A DNA stretch of 47,073 nt from a virus. How positions within the stretch are numbered: position 1 is the stretch's first letter; each line of letters opens with the position of its first letter. Shown here in pieces: positions 15,305 to 23,837 of the stretch. Below the pieces are notes generated by a model. The model saw only the letters and a list, made by a program, of their open reading frames with translations. It had not been told where the DNA came from and did not search any database. A program made the translations under genes and the position numbers. The stretch covers positions 1 to 47,073 of the IMG/VR virus record IMGVR_UViG_3300049181_000048; one strand, written 5' to 3'.

Positions 15305-15910
15305 TTAGTGGTTTGCTTTCCACCAAGTATTAAACTGTTCAACCGCAGATTTTTTAGTTGTTCCGTTGAACGAAGGTGTCATTCGGTCATTGCAGGTTAT
15401 TTCCCATTCATAACCCGGAGTTGCGCCGGTCCGATTGTTTACCAGATTTGCGGTATGGGTTCCGTCAAGGTCGGCAACATAATACCCGGCGCAGGATTTT
15501 TCAAATGTGGGAGGTGTTACCGGAGCCGGAGGCAGTTTCTCGGAACCGGGCGCGTTGCTCAACGGCTCACCCTCAAGGCGGAACGTGGTCAACCCGTCCT
15601 CCGCCGGAGTGGTTTCTTCTTCAGAAGCCGGAGCCTCTTCAAAGAGCGGCAAGCCGTCTGCGTGAACGCGGCGGAGAAACGTTTCACAGGCGTCAACTAC
15701 GTTCATGGCGTCTTGTCGGATGTTCTCAACCCAACCGGTGAGTTCCGAAGAAGGAACAATGAAACCGTCACCGTCAAACAGAACGTGATTGAGACCGGGG
15801 CAGTTGAACCGGGAAGCGACAAGACAGGTTATCGCGGCAGACTTGTCGGCAAACTTGAAGGTGCAAACCGGAGTGTTCGGGTTGGATGTGAAGGATACAA
15901 CGGTATACAT
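15305..15910 (-). CDS. hypothetical protein on the minus strand (first of pair)
   Basis: The start is the minus-strand ATG at 15910, preceded by AGGAGACC, the same SD form used by many plus-strand genes here. The product is 201 residues: an N-terminal domain (TVVSFTSNPNTPVCTFKF), a central Glu/Pro-rich linker and a C-terminal domain ending EQFNTWWKANH with YEWEITCN. No family recognised. Its promoter at 15937-15974 has the start motif CGTAAGCAGTT found in the 41-46 kb region, so it is regulated with those genes. Confidence 0.7.
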   Translation of the reverse strand: MYTVVSFTSNPNTPVCTFKFADKSAAITCLVASRFNCPGLNHVLFDGDGFIVPSSELTGWVENIRQDAMNVVDACETFLRRVHADGLPLFEEAPASEEETTPAEDGLTTFRLEGEPLSNAPGSEKLPPAPVTPPTFEKSCAGYYVADLDGTHTANLVNNRTGATPGYEWEITCNDRMTPSFNGTTKKSAVEQFNTWWKANH

Positions 15911-15936
15911 GGTTTTGGTCTCCTCTTGAAGTGGTC

Positions 15937-15974
15937 AACTGCTTACGTGCTTAGTATAGGGAAAGGATTGAAAG
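15937..15974 (-). promoter_or_regulatory. phage-type promoter for minus-strand pair
   Basis: On the minus strand the order is CTTTCAA (15968-15974), nine bases, TATACT (15953-15958), then CGTAAGCAGTT (15937-15947). The layout matches the plus-strand promoters at 40721, 41421, 43963 and 46194, including the CGTAAGCAGTT block at the expected start point. Confidence 0.65.
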
Positions 15975-15976
15975 CC

Positions 15977-16207
15977 GTGAATACTCCAAAAGATGGAAAA
16001 TCAAAGGTTGACGTTTCCAAGATCATGGTTCCGGCTCCGGAGTATGAACCTCCGGCGCTTGACGAGTGGTTGCCGGGAAACCGGGTTGAAGCCGTAAGGG
16101 ATGAAGACGATTTCACAACGATTGAATTCGTCACCGGTCACCGGTTGGAGATACTTAAAGGCTCAATGGTCATTATTCATCCGTCTCATGAGACGTTTCC
16201 CAACTAA
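15977..16207 (+). CDS. small hypothetical protein
   Basis: GTG at 15977 is chosen, with AAAGGA 9 bases upstream; a TTG at 15968 in the same frame is the alternative. The product is 76 residues, with a charged N-terminus, a Pro-rich segment (VPAPEYEPPALDEWLPG) and a beta hairpin-like end (TTIEFVTGHRLEILKGSMVIIH). It is divergent from the minus-strand pair and lies 11 bases before the terminase gene, so it may be a packaging accessory. No family recognised. Confidence 0.6.
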   Translation: MNTPKDGKSKVDVSKIMVPAPEYEPPALDEWLPGNRVEAVRDEDDFTTIEFVTGHRLEILKGSMVIIHPSHETFPN

Positions 16208-16218
16208 CGAGAGAAGCC

Positions 16219-17940
16219 ATGCCTGCCGTTTCCCGCTTGCCGGTTGTGCCTGCCGGTCAGACCCTTGAAGAGGCGATTTTAGAAGACTTTGCCTTAGGTA
16301 TACTTGACCCTCCGGACGAGTTCAACATAAAGCCGGAGCCAAACCCATATTCGGACTATGCCGGAAAACCGATTCAGTTCTGCCGTGACGTTCTCAACGT
16401 GCAGTTTACTGAAGACGTTGAAGACATGCTCACGGAGGCGCAGAACACTCCTTCAACGCTCGCCAAGAGTGCCAACGGAGTCGGTAAGACGTTCGCGGCG
16501 GCATGTTTCGTGGTCTATTGGTTCCTTGTCTATGATGACGCGCAGGTTTATACGCTCGCGGCTCCTCCTGAAGACAACCTCAAGCTTCTCCTGTGGGGAG
16601 AGATTGGCGCGATAGTTGAAAAGCACCCTCACCTTTTCCTTGGTTTTCAGGTGAGTCTGGCGAGCCTCTCCATTCGCAGGAACCGGAAGAGTTTCGTTGT
16701 TGGTCTGGCGATTCCGCAGTCGGCTGATACGGCGCAGTTGAAAAGCCGGTTCTCCGGCAAGCACGCGCCCAAACTCTTGTTTGTGGTTGACGAAGGTGAC
16801 GGCGTTCCGGCGGCTATCTATGAAGCCATTGAGTCATGCATGTCCGGCGGCATGGCTCGCATGTTGGTTCTCTTCAACCCGCGAGCAGAAGCCGGTCCGG
16901 TTTTCCAAATGGAGCAGAAGCGGGAAGGCGTGGTTGTTAACCTCACGGCTTTCAATCATCCCAACGTTCTAACCGGAAAGGATTTGATTCCCGGAGCCGT
17001 CACGCGGGAAACCGTTGTCAGACGTATTCACCTTTGGACCGTTCCGCTAAACCCAGGTGAGAAGCCGGAGTCGGACTGCTTTGAGGTTCCCGCGTTCCTC
17101 GTGGGATACGTTGCCAGAGACCGGGCAAACAACCCGCTTCCGCCCCTGAAGGCCGGTTGGCGGAAGGTTGTTGAACCCTCGTTTTCTTATATGGTCTTGG
17201 GGCAGTATCCGGCGGCGGGTGAGAATCAGTTGATAAGCGGCGCATGGGTTGACGCGGCTTTTGCCCGGTTTGAACTGTGGGTTGCTCGTTACGGAATGAG
17301 ACCTCCGGCAGTAAGACCGGCTTTGAGTTATGACGTTGCGGAATTGGGGCAAGATCAAAACTGCGTAACTCTCTGGTATGCTAATTGGGTTCCTCCTCAG
17401 ATACTTTGGGGAGGGGTTGACGTTTTGAAAGGCGGAGATACGGCGGCAGATATTTACTTCAACAACGTCTGCGATTGGGCGAGCGTTGACGCAACCGGAG
17501 TCGGCGCAGGCGCATGGGCGCAAATGAAGCGGCGCGGTTGTATCGCTCACCGTATCATGGTGGGTTCAACAAAGGCGTTGAAAGAGAAGAACAAAGAACA
17601 GGAGTTAGAGGAGGACCCGGACTTAGAAGGGTTTGACCGTATCCGTTCACAAATGCTTTGGGACCTTGCCATGTGGTTGCGTAATGACCAAGGAGCCATG
17701 ATAGCACCATGCAAGGAACTACGTGAGGAACTCGTTGCTCCTACGTATTCAAAGAATGTCAAACAGCAGATTTGTATTTGCTCAACGGACGTGATGAAAG
17801 AGAAGTTAGGACGTTCTCCAGACCGACTCATGAGTATGGGGTTGAGGTTTGCCAGAAGACCGAAAGAGACGGCGGGAGAAGTGACACAAGAGTCTTACGT
17901 CAACACAACGAGCCGGAACGGTTCACACAGAGGCAAGTGA
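16219..17940 (+). CDS. terL: terminase large subunit
   Basis: This 573-residue packaging motor cuts concatemeric DNA and pumps it into the prohead. The ATPase domain has Walker A SANGVGKT (residues 84-91) and Walker B LLFVVDEGD (186-194) with the catalytic Glu after the Asp. The nuclease domain starts near residue 371 with SYDVAELGQD, where an RNase H-like acidic residue is expected, and continues with VDATGVGAG near 423. The first 80 residues are a linker with no clear motif. GAGAGAA precedes the ATG. It begins the morphogenesis block. Confidence 0.92.
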   Translation: MPAVSRLPVVPAGQTLEEAILEDFALGILDPPDEFNIKPEPNPYSDYAGKPIQFCRDVLNVQFTEDVEDMLTEAQNTPSTLAKSANGVGKTFAAACFVVYWFLVYDDAQVYTLAAPPEDNLKLLLWGEIGAIVEKHPHLFLGFQVSLASLSIRRNRKSFVVGLAIPQSADTAQLKSRFSGKHAPKLLFVVDEGDGVPAAIYEAIESCMSGGMARMLVLFNPRAEAGPVFQMEQKREGVVVNLTAFNHPNVLTGKDLIPGAVTRETVVRRIHLWTVPLNPGEKPESDCFEVPAFLVGYVARDRANNPLPPLKAGWRKVVEPSFSYMVLGQYPAAGENQLISGAWVDAAFARFELWVARYGMRPPAVRPALSYDVAELGQDQNCVTLWYANWVPPQILWGGVDVLKGGDTAADIYFNNVCDWASVDATGVGAGAWAQMKRRGCIAHRIMVGSTKALKEKNKEQELEEDPDLEGFDRIRSQMLWDLAMWLRNDQGAMIAPCKELREELVAPTYSKNVKQQICICSTDVMKEKLGRSPDRLMSMGLRFARRPKETAGEVTQESYVNTTSRNGSHRGK

Positions 17941-17947
17941 GGAGACT

Positions 17948-19537
17948 ATGAGAAGGCAGAACACGGAGATTGAAAAGGGACCGGTGACCACTCCGGCAAC
18001 CCATGCGGAAATGACAAAGGACCGGTTGAGTTATCTTCCGGAAGGTGAATCGGTTCAACAGTATCGTGATTACTGCGAGGGTAAGCACGCCTTACAGTTG
18101 ACCGAAGATCAAAAGACCATTCTTGAAGGGTTGACCGGGAACAAGTTCTCAGACAACCTCGCGGCAATGATTTGCGCTCAGGCGCGTGACCGGCTCCGGT
18201 TCCTGCGTTGGGAATGTAAACACGCAGGAGTGAAGGAGCGACTTGCGAACCTGTTCACGCTTGCGGGCATTAAGGAACGCCAAGGCAAGATTCACTTCGA
18301 TACGCTCCGGGATGGAAACCATGCCGTTGCCGTTGCTTGGAGCAATGAAGACCGCAGAGTCCAGATTCACCGTGAAAATTGGTGGAATGGGGAGGAAGGC
18401 GTTTTCATTGGTTACGGTCCGAACGACAAAGCCGTATACGCGGTCAAGGAATGGTTTATAACCGAACGTGACGCGAGCGGCAAAGAGAAGGGAACCCTCC
18501 GGCGGCGGGTTGTCTACTATGACGATAGATTTGAACGTTGGGTAAGCAGTGACAACGGCAATTCCTGGGAACCGTTCAAGCTTCCGGGAGACGAAGGAGT
18601 CTGGCCGCAACCTTGGAAACGGTTGGATGAAACGCCAATCGGAATCCCTATAGTTCATTTCAGGAATAGCGGGCAGGGTGAATCAGTATACGGTTCGTCG
18701 GAGATTGCTTTCGGAGCAATCGGGTTGATTGACCATATCCTTGATCTTCACTATGTTCTCTCAGGCGCGGCGCGTATGGAAGGGTATCAAATACTTTGGG
18801 CGGCGGGTATTGATCCGGGAACGGACAGAGCAACCGGCGAGTCGAAGAAGTTGAAAGTTGCTCCGGGAACCCTTCTGCACTCAAAAAGCACTGACTTTAA
18901 AATGGGTGCGGTTGGCTCCGGCAATCCTGAAGGAGTTCTTGCGATTCGCAAAGACAAACTTCAGGCGCTTGCCCAAATGACCAAGACTCCGCTTCACTCA
19001 ATCACGGGCGGAGATTGGCCCTCCGGTGAAGCTTTACTCCGCGCAGAACAACCGGCGGCAGGCAAAGCGGAAACGCAGAGGGACACGTTTGAGCGAGTCT
19101 GGACGGCGGTTGGGCATTTGGCTATCGTGGTTGAAAACCGGTTCGGAACGGAAGCTAAGTTGCCGGAGGACGTGAAAGAAGCAACGATAGAGGCAATCTT
19201 CGGACCGGTTGAAAGGCGTGACGCTCTTTCGGTTTCCGTTATGCTCAACAACCTGGGAGACGTTCTCTCCCGTATGGAGAAGTTGCGGCTCCTGGGTTAC
19301 ACAGACGAGGAAGCGAAGAAGATACTTGCCGAAAAGGAAGCGGAAGCAATGGCAGACGTTGAGCGGCAGAACGTTCTCTTTTCTCGCGGAGTAGGACCCG
19401 GAACCCAACTGCCGGGAAGAGGACCGGCGGCGGGTGAGGAGGATGACGAGGAAGACGATAAGAAGCCGCAAGGCAACGGCGCAGGCGCTCAAAGCCGGAC
19501 CGGAGGAAACGGCTCGCGGCAACGTTCGCAGAGGTAA
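17948..19537 (+). CDS. portal protein (SPP1 gp6-like)
   Basis: This 529-residue protein follows the terminase by seven bases. Segments typical of gp6-like portals are visible: QYRDYCEGKHAL near the start, a central PIGIPIVHFRN with GSSEI, and IDHILDLHYVLSGAARM, followed by a long helix. The C-terminal 60 residues are Gly/Glu/Arg-rich (EEDDEEDDKK) and probably disordered. The dodecameric portal forms the DNA gate at one capsid vertex. Position and length suit this family; no frameshift is seen. Confidence 0.88.
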   Translation: MRRQNTEIEKGPVTTPATHAEMTKDRLSYLPEGESVQQYRDYCEGKHALQLTEDQKTILEGLTGNKFSDNLAAMICAQARDRLRFLRWECKHAGVKERLANLFTLAGIKERQGKIHFDTLRDGNHAVAVAWSNEDRRVQIHRENWWNGEEGVFIGYGPNDKAVYAVKEWFITERDASGKEKGTLRRRVVYYDDRFERWVSSDNGNSWEPFKLPGDEGVWPQPWKRLDETPIGIPIVHFRNSGQGESVYGSSEIAFGAIGLIDHILDLHYVLSGAARMEGYQILWAAGIDPGTDRATGESKKLKVAPGTLLHSKSTDFKMGAVGSGNPEGVLAIRKDKLQALAQMTKTPLHSITGGDWPSGEALLRAEQPAAGKAETQRDTFERVWTAVGHLAIVVENRFGTEAKLPEDVKEATIEAIFGPVERRDALSVSVMLNNLGDVLSRMEKLRLLGYTDEEAKKILAEKEAEAMADVERQNVLFSRGVGPGTQLPGRGPAAGEEDDEEDDKKPQGNGAGAQSRTGGNGSRQRSQR

Positions 19538-19543
19538 AAGAGC

Positions 19544-19786
19544 ATGATTCATGGAAGAGAAGACTACGCCTGTATTCATGATGCGGGCGGAATCATCGGA
19601 GAAGATGAACCGGTCATGTTGTTTCGCGCAAAAGATAAACACATGCTCACGGTCATGCAGTTCTACGCAGGTTTAATTGCCGCAGACCCACATGGAGATT
19701 TAGGCACAATCGAAAATCTTCAGACACACATGAAGCGCGTTCAAGAGTGGCAGTCTGAAAATGGATGTAAAAGGCCGGACGTATGA
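19544..19786 (+). CDS. small hypothetical protein between portal and morphogenesis gene
   Basis: This 80-residue frame lies just after the portal gene and overlaps the next gene by ATGA. AGGTAAAAGAGC precedes the ATG, a weak SD. The sequence begins MIHGREDYACIHDAGG and continues with a helix (MLTVMQFYAGLIAADPHG). Small proteins at this spot are common in actinobacterial and other siphoviruses; the function is unknown. Confidence 0.6.
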   Translation: MIHGREDYACIHDAGGIIGEDEPVMLFRAKDKHMLTVMQFYAGLIAADPHGDLGTIENLQTHMKRVQEWQSENGCKRPDV

Positions 19787-20889
19787 GCAAACTGAGCCGG
19801 GCGGCAGATAAGTTCCGGCGGCAAGTTCTGAAGAGAGAGGAGCAGGCTTCAACCCGTTTAGTGAAAGCTTACGGGAACGTCTATACTCTTCTCTCTTCAG
19901 AATTGAACGCAGTGACGGCGCAGATAATCGAACTTCAAAAGGCCGGAGCGGAGATAAGTGAGAACCTCATTTATACGCGAACGCGGCTTTTAAGTCTGCT
20001 TGACTTGGTTGAAGTTCAAATCAACGAGTTCTCACGAACGGCAGAGGCGAGTGTATCCCTAACGCAAGCTTTTGCCGTTGAAGCCGCTCAAGTTCATGCG
20101 GCTTCTCTAATCCTTACGGCAATGGGACCGATTCCAGACGGCTTCTCAGTTCCTGCCAACTTCACCCGGTTCAACCCGCGAGCCGTTGAAAAGTTAATAG
20201 GCCGGAGTTCCAACGGCTCACCGTTGCGTGAGTTGTTCTCAAGCCTCTCCGTTGACCCGGTGACCGGTTTGAGTATGCCGGAGAAGGTTCAAGACATATA
20301 CGTAAAGGGAATCGTTAAAGGGTTGAACCCTCTTGAAATGGCGAGGGAACTCCGGGATGAATTCAAGGTTCCTTTAGCACGCGCCCAGACTATTTCAAGA
20401 ACGGAGGTGTTGAACTCTTACCGTGAAGCTAACCGGGAATACTACGCACAGAACACAGACGTTGTTGAGCGTTGGCGTTGGCAAGCGGCTTTTCAAAGCC
20501 GGACTTGTGCCATGTGCTTGGCAATGGACGGCAGAGAGTTTGACACAAAGGTTCCTATGGGAAGTCATCCTAATTGCCGTTGTGTTCTCGTTCCCGTTTC
20601 AAAGTCCTGGGAAGAACTCGGTTTTGAGGGAATTCCGGATACCAGACCGGCTCCGGGAGAGACAGGAGAACAGTGGTTTGCTCGCCAAACCGAGGAGGTG
20701 AAGCTTGGCATATTAGGACCGGCAAAGTTAGCGCGGTATAATGAAGGAAAGTTGACACTTCGGGATACGGTGGGCTATCGGAACGACTCGGAATGGGGTC
20801 CTAACCGGTGGGAAAGGAGCCTCATACAGATTGACGCAAAGAAGCATGTGCAACGCGGGAGGAATTGGGGTAAGATGCAGGAAAGTTAG
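19783..20889 (+). CDS. Mu gpF-like head morphogenesis protein
   Basis: This is a 368-residue protein. The long N-terminal helical region ends near residue 190. The diagnostic part is SRTEVLNSYREANREYY at about residue 205, then CAMCLAMDG (about 242) and GSHPNCRCVLVPV (about 265), with Cys and His as metal-ligand candidates. This is the pattern of the Mu F/SPP1 gp7 family (PF04233), minor capsid proteins that associate with the portal and are delivered inside the prohead. The start is set by the ATGA overlap. Confidence 0.87.
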   Translation: MSKLSRAADKFRRQVLKREEQASTRLVKAYGNVYTLLSSELNAVTAQIIELQKAGAEISENLIYTRTRLLSLLDLVEVQINEFSRTAEASVSLTQAFAVEAAQVHAASLILTAMGPIPDGFSVPANFTRFNPRAVEKLIGRSSNGSPLRELFSSLSVDPVTGLSMPEKVQDIYVKGIVKGLNPLEMARELRDEFKVPLARAQTISRTEVLNSYREANREYYAQNTDVVERWRWQAAFQSRTCAMCLAMDGREFDTKVPMGSHPNCRCVLVPVSKSWEELGFEGIPDTRPAPGETGEQWFARQTEEVKLGILGPAKLARYNEGKLTLRDTVGYRNDSEWGPNRWERSLIQIDAKKHVQRGRNWGKMQES

Positions 20890-20898
20890 GCGGCAGTG

Positions 20899-20986
20899 GG
20901 CAACCTCTCTAAGTCCGCTTGAACCGGCAAGCGGCTCCTTTCTCCCAGGAGAAGGGACTTCAAAACCGGGTTGAAGAGAGGTTGCC
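20899..20986 (+). promoter_or_regulatory. RNA stem sequestering the scaffold Shine-Dalgarno
   Basis: GGCAACCTCTCT (20899-20910) is the exact complement of AGAGAGGTTGCC (20975-20986), which contains the AGAGAGG SD of the scaffold gene. A nested perfect hairpin, CCGCTTG/CAAGCGG (20915-20934), sits between the arms and is followed by CTCCTTT. Folding would hide the ribosome site until it is disrupted, for example by transcription-translation coupling. Confidence 0.6.
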
Positions 20987-20990
20987 GCTC

Positions 20991-21674
20991 ATGTTCGTTG
21001 ACGGGTTTTTTGTATTCTTTGCGCCAGACGAAGGGGGAGGCTCCTCCGGCGGTTCCGGCTCCGGTGACGGCGGAGAAGGGACCGGCGGGAATACCGAAGG
21101 CGACAAAGAAAAAACGGATACCGGAACCGACAACTCCGGGAAGGGTGACGGCGGCTCCTCCGCCGGTGACAAGGGCAAAGACGGCGAAGGCGGTTCAAAG
21201 GATACCGGCAAGAAAAAGGTTGAATTCACGCCTGAGCAGCAGGCAGAACTTGACCGGATAGCCGGAGAAGCTCGCAAGCAAGGCCGCAAGGCCGCGCAGG
21301 ATGAAGCCAACAACGCCAAGCTGAAGGAAGAAGGCAAGTTCAAGGACCTCCATGAGGCGCTTGAACAAGAGGTTGAAACCAATCTCAAGCCCAAAGCCGC
21401 TCTTGCCGACAAGCTTTCAAAGCGAATCAACGATACTGTGACGGCAACTGTCAAAGGTTGGCCGGACGCTTTGAAAAAGCAGGACCCAGGACCGGACAAC
21501 GTTGAGGCTCGCCTTGACTGGTTTGACCGTTCCCAGGACCTTGCAAAGGAACTCCTTGCCAACAAGAAGGCTCCGGACACGGAGTCCGGCGGAGGTTCCG
21601 GCGGAGGGAGTTCAAAGACTGCCGCGCAGGTTGTGACGGGCGGATTTAGAAACCCGCGAGCCGTGAAGAAGTGA
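20991..21674 (+). CDS. capsid scaffold protein
   Basis: The ATG at 20991 is chosen because AGAGAGG lies nine bases upstream; a longer frame from 20919 has no good SD. The 227-residue product begins with a hydrophobic MFVDGFFVFFAPDEG and a Gly/Ser/Asp-rich low-complexity region. A long charged coiled coil follows (EQQAELDRIAGEARKQGRK to about residue 150), with a basic C-terminal GGFRNPRAVKK. Helical, charged, low-hydrophobic proteins between the morphogenesis and capsid genes are typical scaffolds. There is no protease domain, so the scaffold is probably expelled or cut by another protein. Confidence 0.75.
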   Translation: MFVDGFFVFFAPDEGGGSSGGSGSGDGGEGTGGNTEGDKEKTDTGTDNSGKGDGGSSAGDKGKDGEGGSKDTGKKKVEFTPEQQAELDRIAGEARKQGRKAAQDEANNAKLKEEGKFKDLHEALEQEVETNLKPKAALADKLSKRINDTVTATVKGWPDALKKQDPGPDNVEARLDWFDRSQDLAKELLANKKAPDTESGGGSGGGSSKTAAQVVTGGFRNPRAVKK

Positions 21675-21705
21675 GACCGGCTCCGGGTGATACGGAGACA
21701 AACGC

Positions 21706-22644
21706 ATGGACGTTGGAACTTATAGCCCAATCGTCTCAGGGAATCCGACATGGTTGAAAGAGTTTGCAGGAAGGGACTGGATTCTCCCGGAGCCTGCAAA
21801 ACTCTTACCGGCGGAGTTCCCAGACGTTGCGGCGGTTCGGGTGAAGGTGAACTCACCCGGCGGAGTATTGGCAGGCGTCAACGAGGTTCAAACAATCACG
21901 ATTGACGCAACCGGCGGAACCTTCACCGTTGCCGTTGGCGCTCAGGTTACCGGCAACATTGCCTATAACGCTTCTGCGGAAACGCTTGAAGCCGCCCTTG
22001 AGGGACTTTCAAACGTTGCTCCGGGTGACGTTCAAGTAACGAAAGCCGGAAGCGTTTTCACCCTCACCTTCGGCGGCGCATACGGCAAGCAGAACGTTGC
22101 TCCGGTTGTGACAGACCCGGCGCTTCTTACCGGAGGCGCTTCAACGGCGGTTGTTGCAACCCAAACGGCAGGCGTTGCGGCGGCAACCGCTATTCCCGTT
22201 GACGCAACCCTTGGACCGATACCGGCGGGAACGCCGCTCCGGTTCGCGGCGGGAATCATGGCATACGTGACGGCGGCGGCGGTAACCGGAGCAACCTCGC
22301 TCACCGTTGACGCAATCACTGCCGACATTCCAGACGACTCCGTTGCCTACTATTCCCGAACCGGGAAAAAGCAAGTCGTCTCCGGCTCGCTCATTGGGCG
22401 AACCCTCGCGGAACGAAACGCTTACACGGCATACGGTCTGGCGGCGGAAGCCGATGATGAAATCTATTTCATCCCGTTTGACGTGGTTGACGCCAATACA
22501 AACGCGGATTGCGAGAAGGTGAGACACGGCGCGACAATCGCGGAGAATCACCTTCCTCTCTCTGTCCGTGAACACCTTGCCGCGAACGCCGGACTTATGA
22601 CCAAAGTTCGGACGCTTTACAACATGATCAACGCGGAAGCGTAA
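21706..22644 (+). CDS. head decoration or stabilisation protein with Ig-like/phage repeat domain
   Basis: This 312-residue protein lies just upstream of the major capsid gene. Residues about 58-158 contain NEVQTITIDATGGTFTVAV...NIAYNASAETLEAALEGLSNV..., a domain found repeatedly in phage tail and head proteins. The same domain appears in the tail tube gene (residues about 173-272), with one stretch of 21 identical bases. The rest (PIPAGTPLRFAAG, RNAYTAYGL) is less distinctive. In related siphoviruses this position codes for a decoration or head fibre protein. The exact role is inferred. Confidence 0.65.
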   Translation: MDVGTYSPIVSGNPTWLKEFAGRDWILPEPAKLLPAEFPDVAAVRVKVNSPGGVLAGVNEVQTITIDATGGTFTVAVGAQVTGNIAYNASAETLEAALEGLSNVAPGDVQVTKAGSVFTLTFGGAYGKQNVAPVVTDPALLTGGASTAVVATQTAGVAAATAIPVDATLGPIPAGTPLRFAAGIMAYVTAAAVTGATSLTVDAITADIPDDSVAYYSRTGKKQVVSGSLIGRTLAERNAYTAYGLAAEADDEIYFIPFDVVDANTNADCEKVRHGATIAENHLPLSVREHLAANAGLMTKVRTLYNMINAEA

Positions 22645-22659
22645 GGAGCAAACCACCAA

Positions 22660-23760
22660 ATGAACATTCAACAGTTGGTTGACCTCCTCATGGCAGACGC
22701 GGCTTTCCTTGAACTCATGAATAACCCCTTGGCGCAGTTCGGAACCGAATCCGAACCGCTCCTTGGCGCGGAACTCATGCCGGAGCGACTCGTTGACGAG
22801 AACTCATGGGTTGAGGAAGGCATTGAATACGTTTCCGTTATGGCGAATGACGGAACGCGGTATTCACCCGTGCAAATCAAAGAAGGTGTGAGAACCGGAA
22901 GCTTTCAGGTTCTCCTCGGGAACTCGGATATTGGTTCCGCGTTCACCGGGCAGCAATATGACACCCTCCTCCGCATCATTTCCCGCCTGTCTCCGGGTTC
23001 AAAACCCACTATGGAGCAAGTCCGGAACCTCATTGATTGGGTGAACCTCACCCTCAACATGCCGCTCCGGATGAAGAACGAATATCAGCGTTGGCAGGCA
23101 ATCGTTAACGCTCAAATCGTCCGGACCGGTGACGGCAATTATCGTGAGACGGTTACCGTTCCGAATCCCGCCGGTCACCGGGTAGGAACCGGCGGAACGT
23201 GGTCTGACGATTCATATGATCCTTGGCCGGAACTCACGGGCATGGTGGGTTTCCTTCAGGGAAAAGGCTTCAAAGTTCTCCGCATGATCGGTCCGACGAT
23301 TGTGAGAACTATCCTCTCCGGCAACCTCAAGGTTCGGCAACGCGGCGGAATCGTTTCAATCATCGGCGGTTCGGTGGTTGGGCTTCCCGGCGCGTTGAGC
23401 AACGAACAACTCAACTCCATGCTTGCGCGTGACGGAATCCCTCCGTTTGAAACGTATGACGCGCAATACCGGACGCAGACCGGCTCCGGGTATTACCTTG
23501 ACCGTGACGCGCTTGTATTCTTCTGTGCAACCGGACGGCAGGAGAACGCGGTTCCGCTGGACTCGGAGCCGGTTGTTCTCTCAAACACAATCGGTTACAC
23601 GGGAATCGGGAGGCCAACCGGCGCAAGCACTCCGGGAAGGGTTCTCTACATTGAACCGAAGGGTGACAAGCCTCCGAGGGTTCGCGGAGAGGCATGGCAG
23701 ACCTCCGGACCGATCATTTACAAGCCGGAAGGCATGGGCGTCATTACCGGAATCGAATAG
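22660..23760 (+). CDS. major capsid protein
   Basis: This 366-residue protein is preceded by AAGGAG and ACCACCAA. The sequence fits the E-loop/HK97-fold group related to lambda gpE: an N-terminal helix (LVDLLMADAAFLEL), PVQIKEGVRTGSF, LPGALSNEQLNSMLARDGIPPFETYDAQY and a C-terminal VLYIEPKGDKPPRVRGEAWQ. It follows the scaffold and decoration genes. No cleavage site is obvious; the protein is not especially long, so a separate scaffold rather than an N-terminal delta domain is consistent. Confidence 0.85.
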   Translation: MNIQQLVDLLMADAAFLELMNNPLAQFGTESEPLLGAELMPERLVDENSWVEEGIEYVSVMANDGTRYSPVQIKEGVRTGSFQVLLGNSDIGSAFTGQQYDTLLRIISRLSPGSKPTMEQVRNLIDWVNLTLNMPLRMKNEYQRWQAIVNAQIVRTGDGNYRETVTVPNPAGHRVGTGGTWSDDSYDPWPELTGMVGFLQGKGFKVLRMIGPTIVRTILSGNLKVRQRGGIVSIIGGSVVGLPGALSNEQLNSMLARDGIPPFETYDAQYRTQTGSGYYLDRDALVFFCATGRQENAVPLDSEPVVLSNTIGYTGIGRPTGASTPGRVLYIEPKGDKPPRVRGEAWQTSGPIIYKPEGMGVITGIE

Positions 23761-23779
23761 TTCCCTTCAGGATAGGCGC

Positions 23780-23823
23780 AGGAGCCGCGCAGAAGCGATT
23801 TTGACGCGGTTCCGGCTCCTTTC
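23780..23823 (+). terminator. hairpin downstream of major capsid gene
   Basis: AGGAGCCG (23780-23787) pairs with CGGCTCCT (23813-23820), followed by TTTC. An inner CGCG/CGCG pair extends it. The T run is short, so it may attenuate readthrough rather than terminate, lowering expression of genes after the capsid. It belongs to the GGAGCCG hairpin family of this genome. Confidence 0.5.
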
Positions 23824-23837
23824 AAACGGAGATACCC

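Noticed and set aside
14687-16207. 506-residue open frame on the plus strand
   Set aside because: It runs antisense to two minus-strand genes that have proper SDs, a promoter and balanced composition. It has no SD at its start and its protein is Cys/Arg-rich and irregular. Only its last 76 codons (from 15977) are kept as a gene.
20960-21856. 298-residue minus-strand open frame opposite the scaffold gene
   Set aside because: Ser/Pro repeats mirror the Gly/Asp/Lys-rich scaffold codons. No SD.
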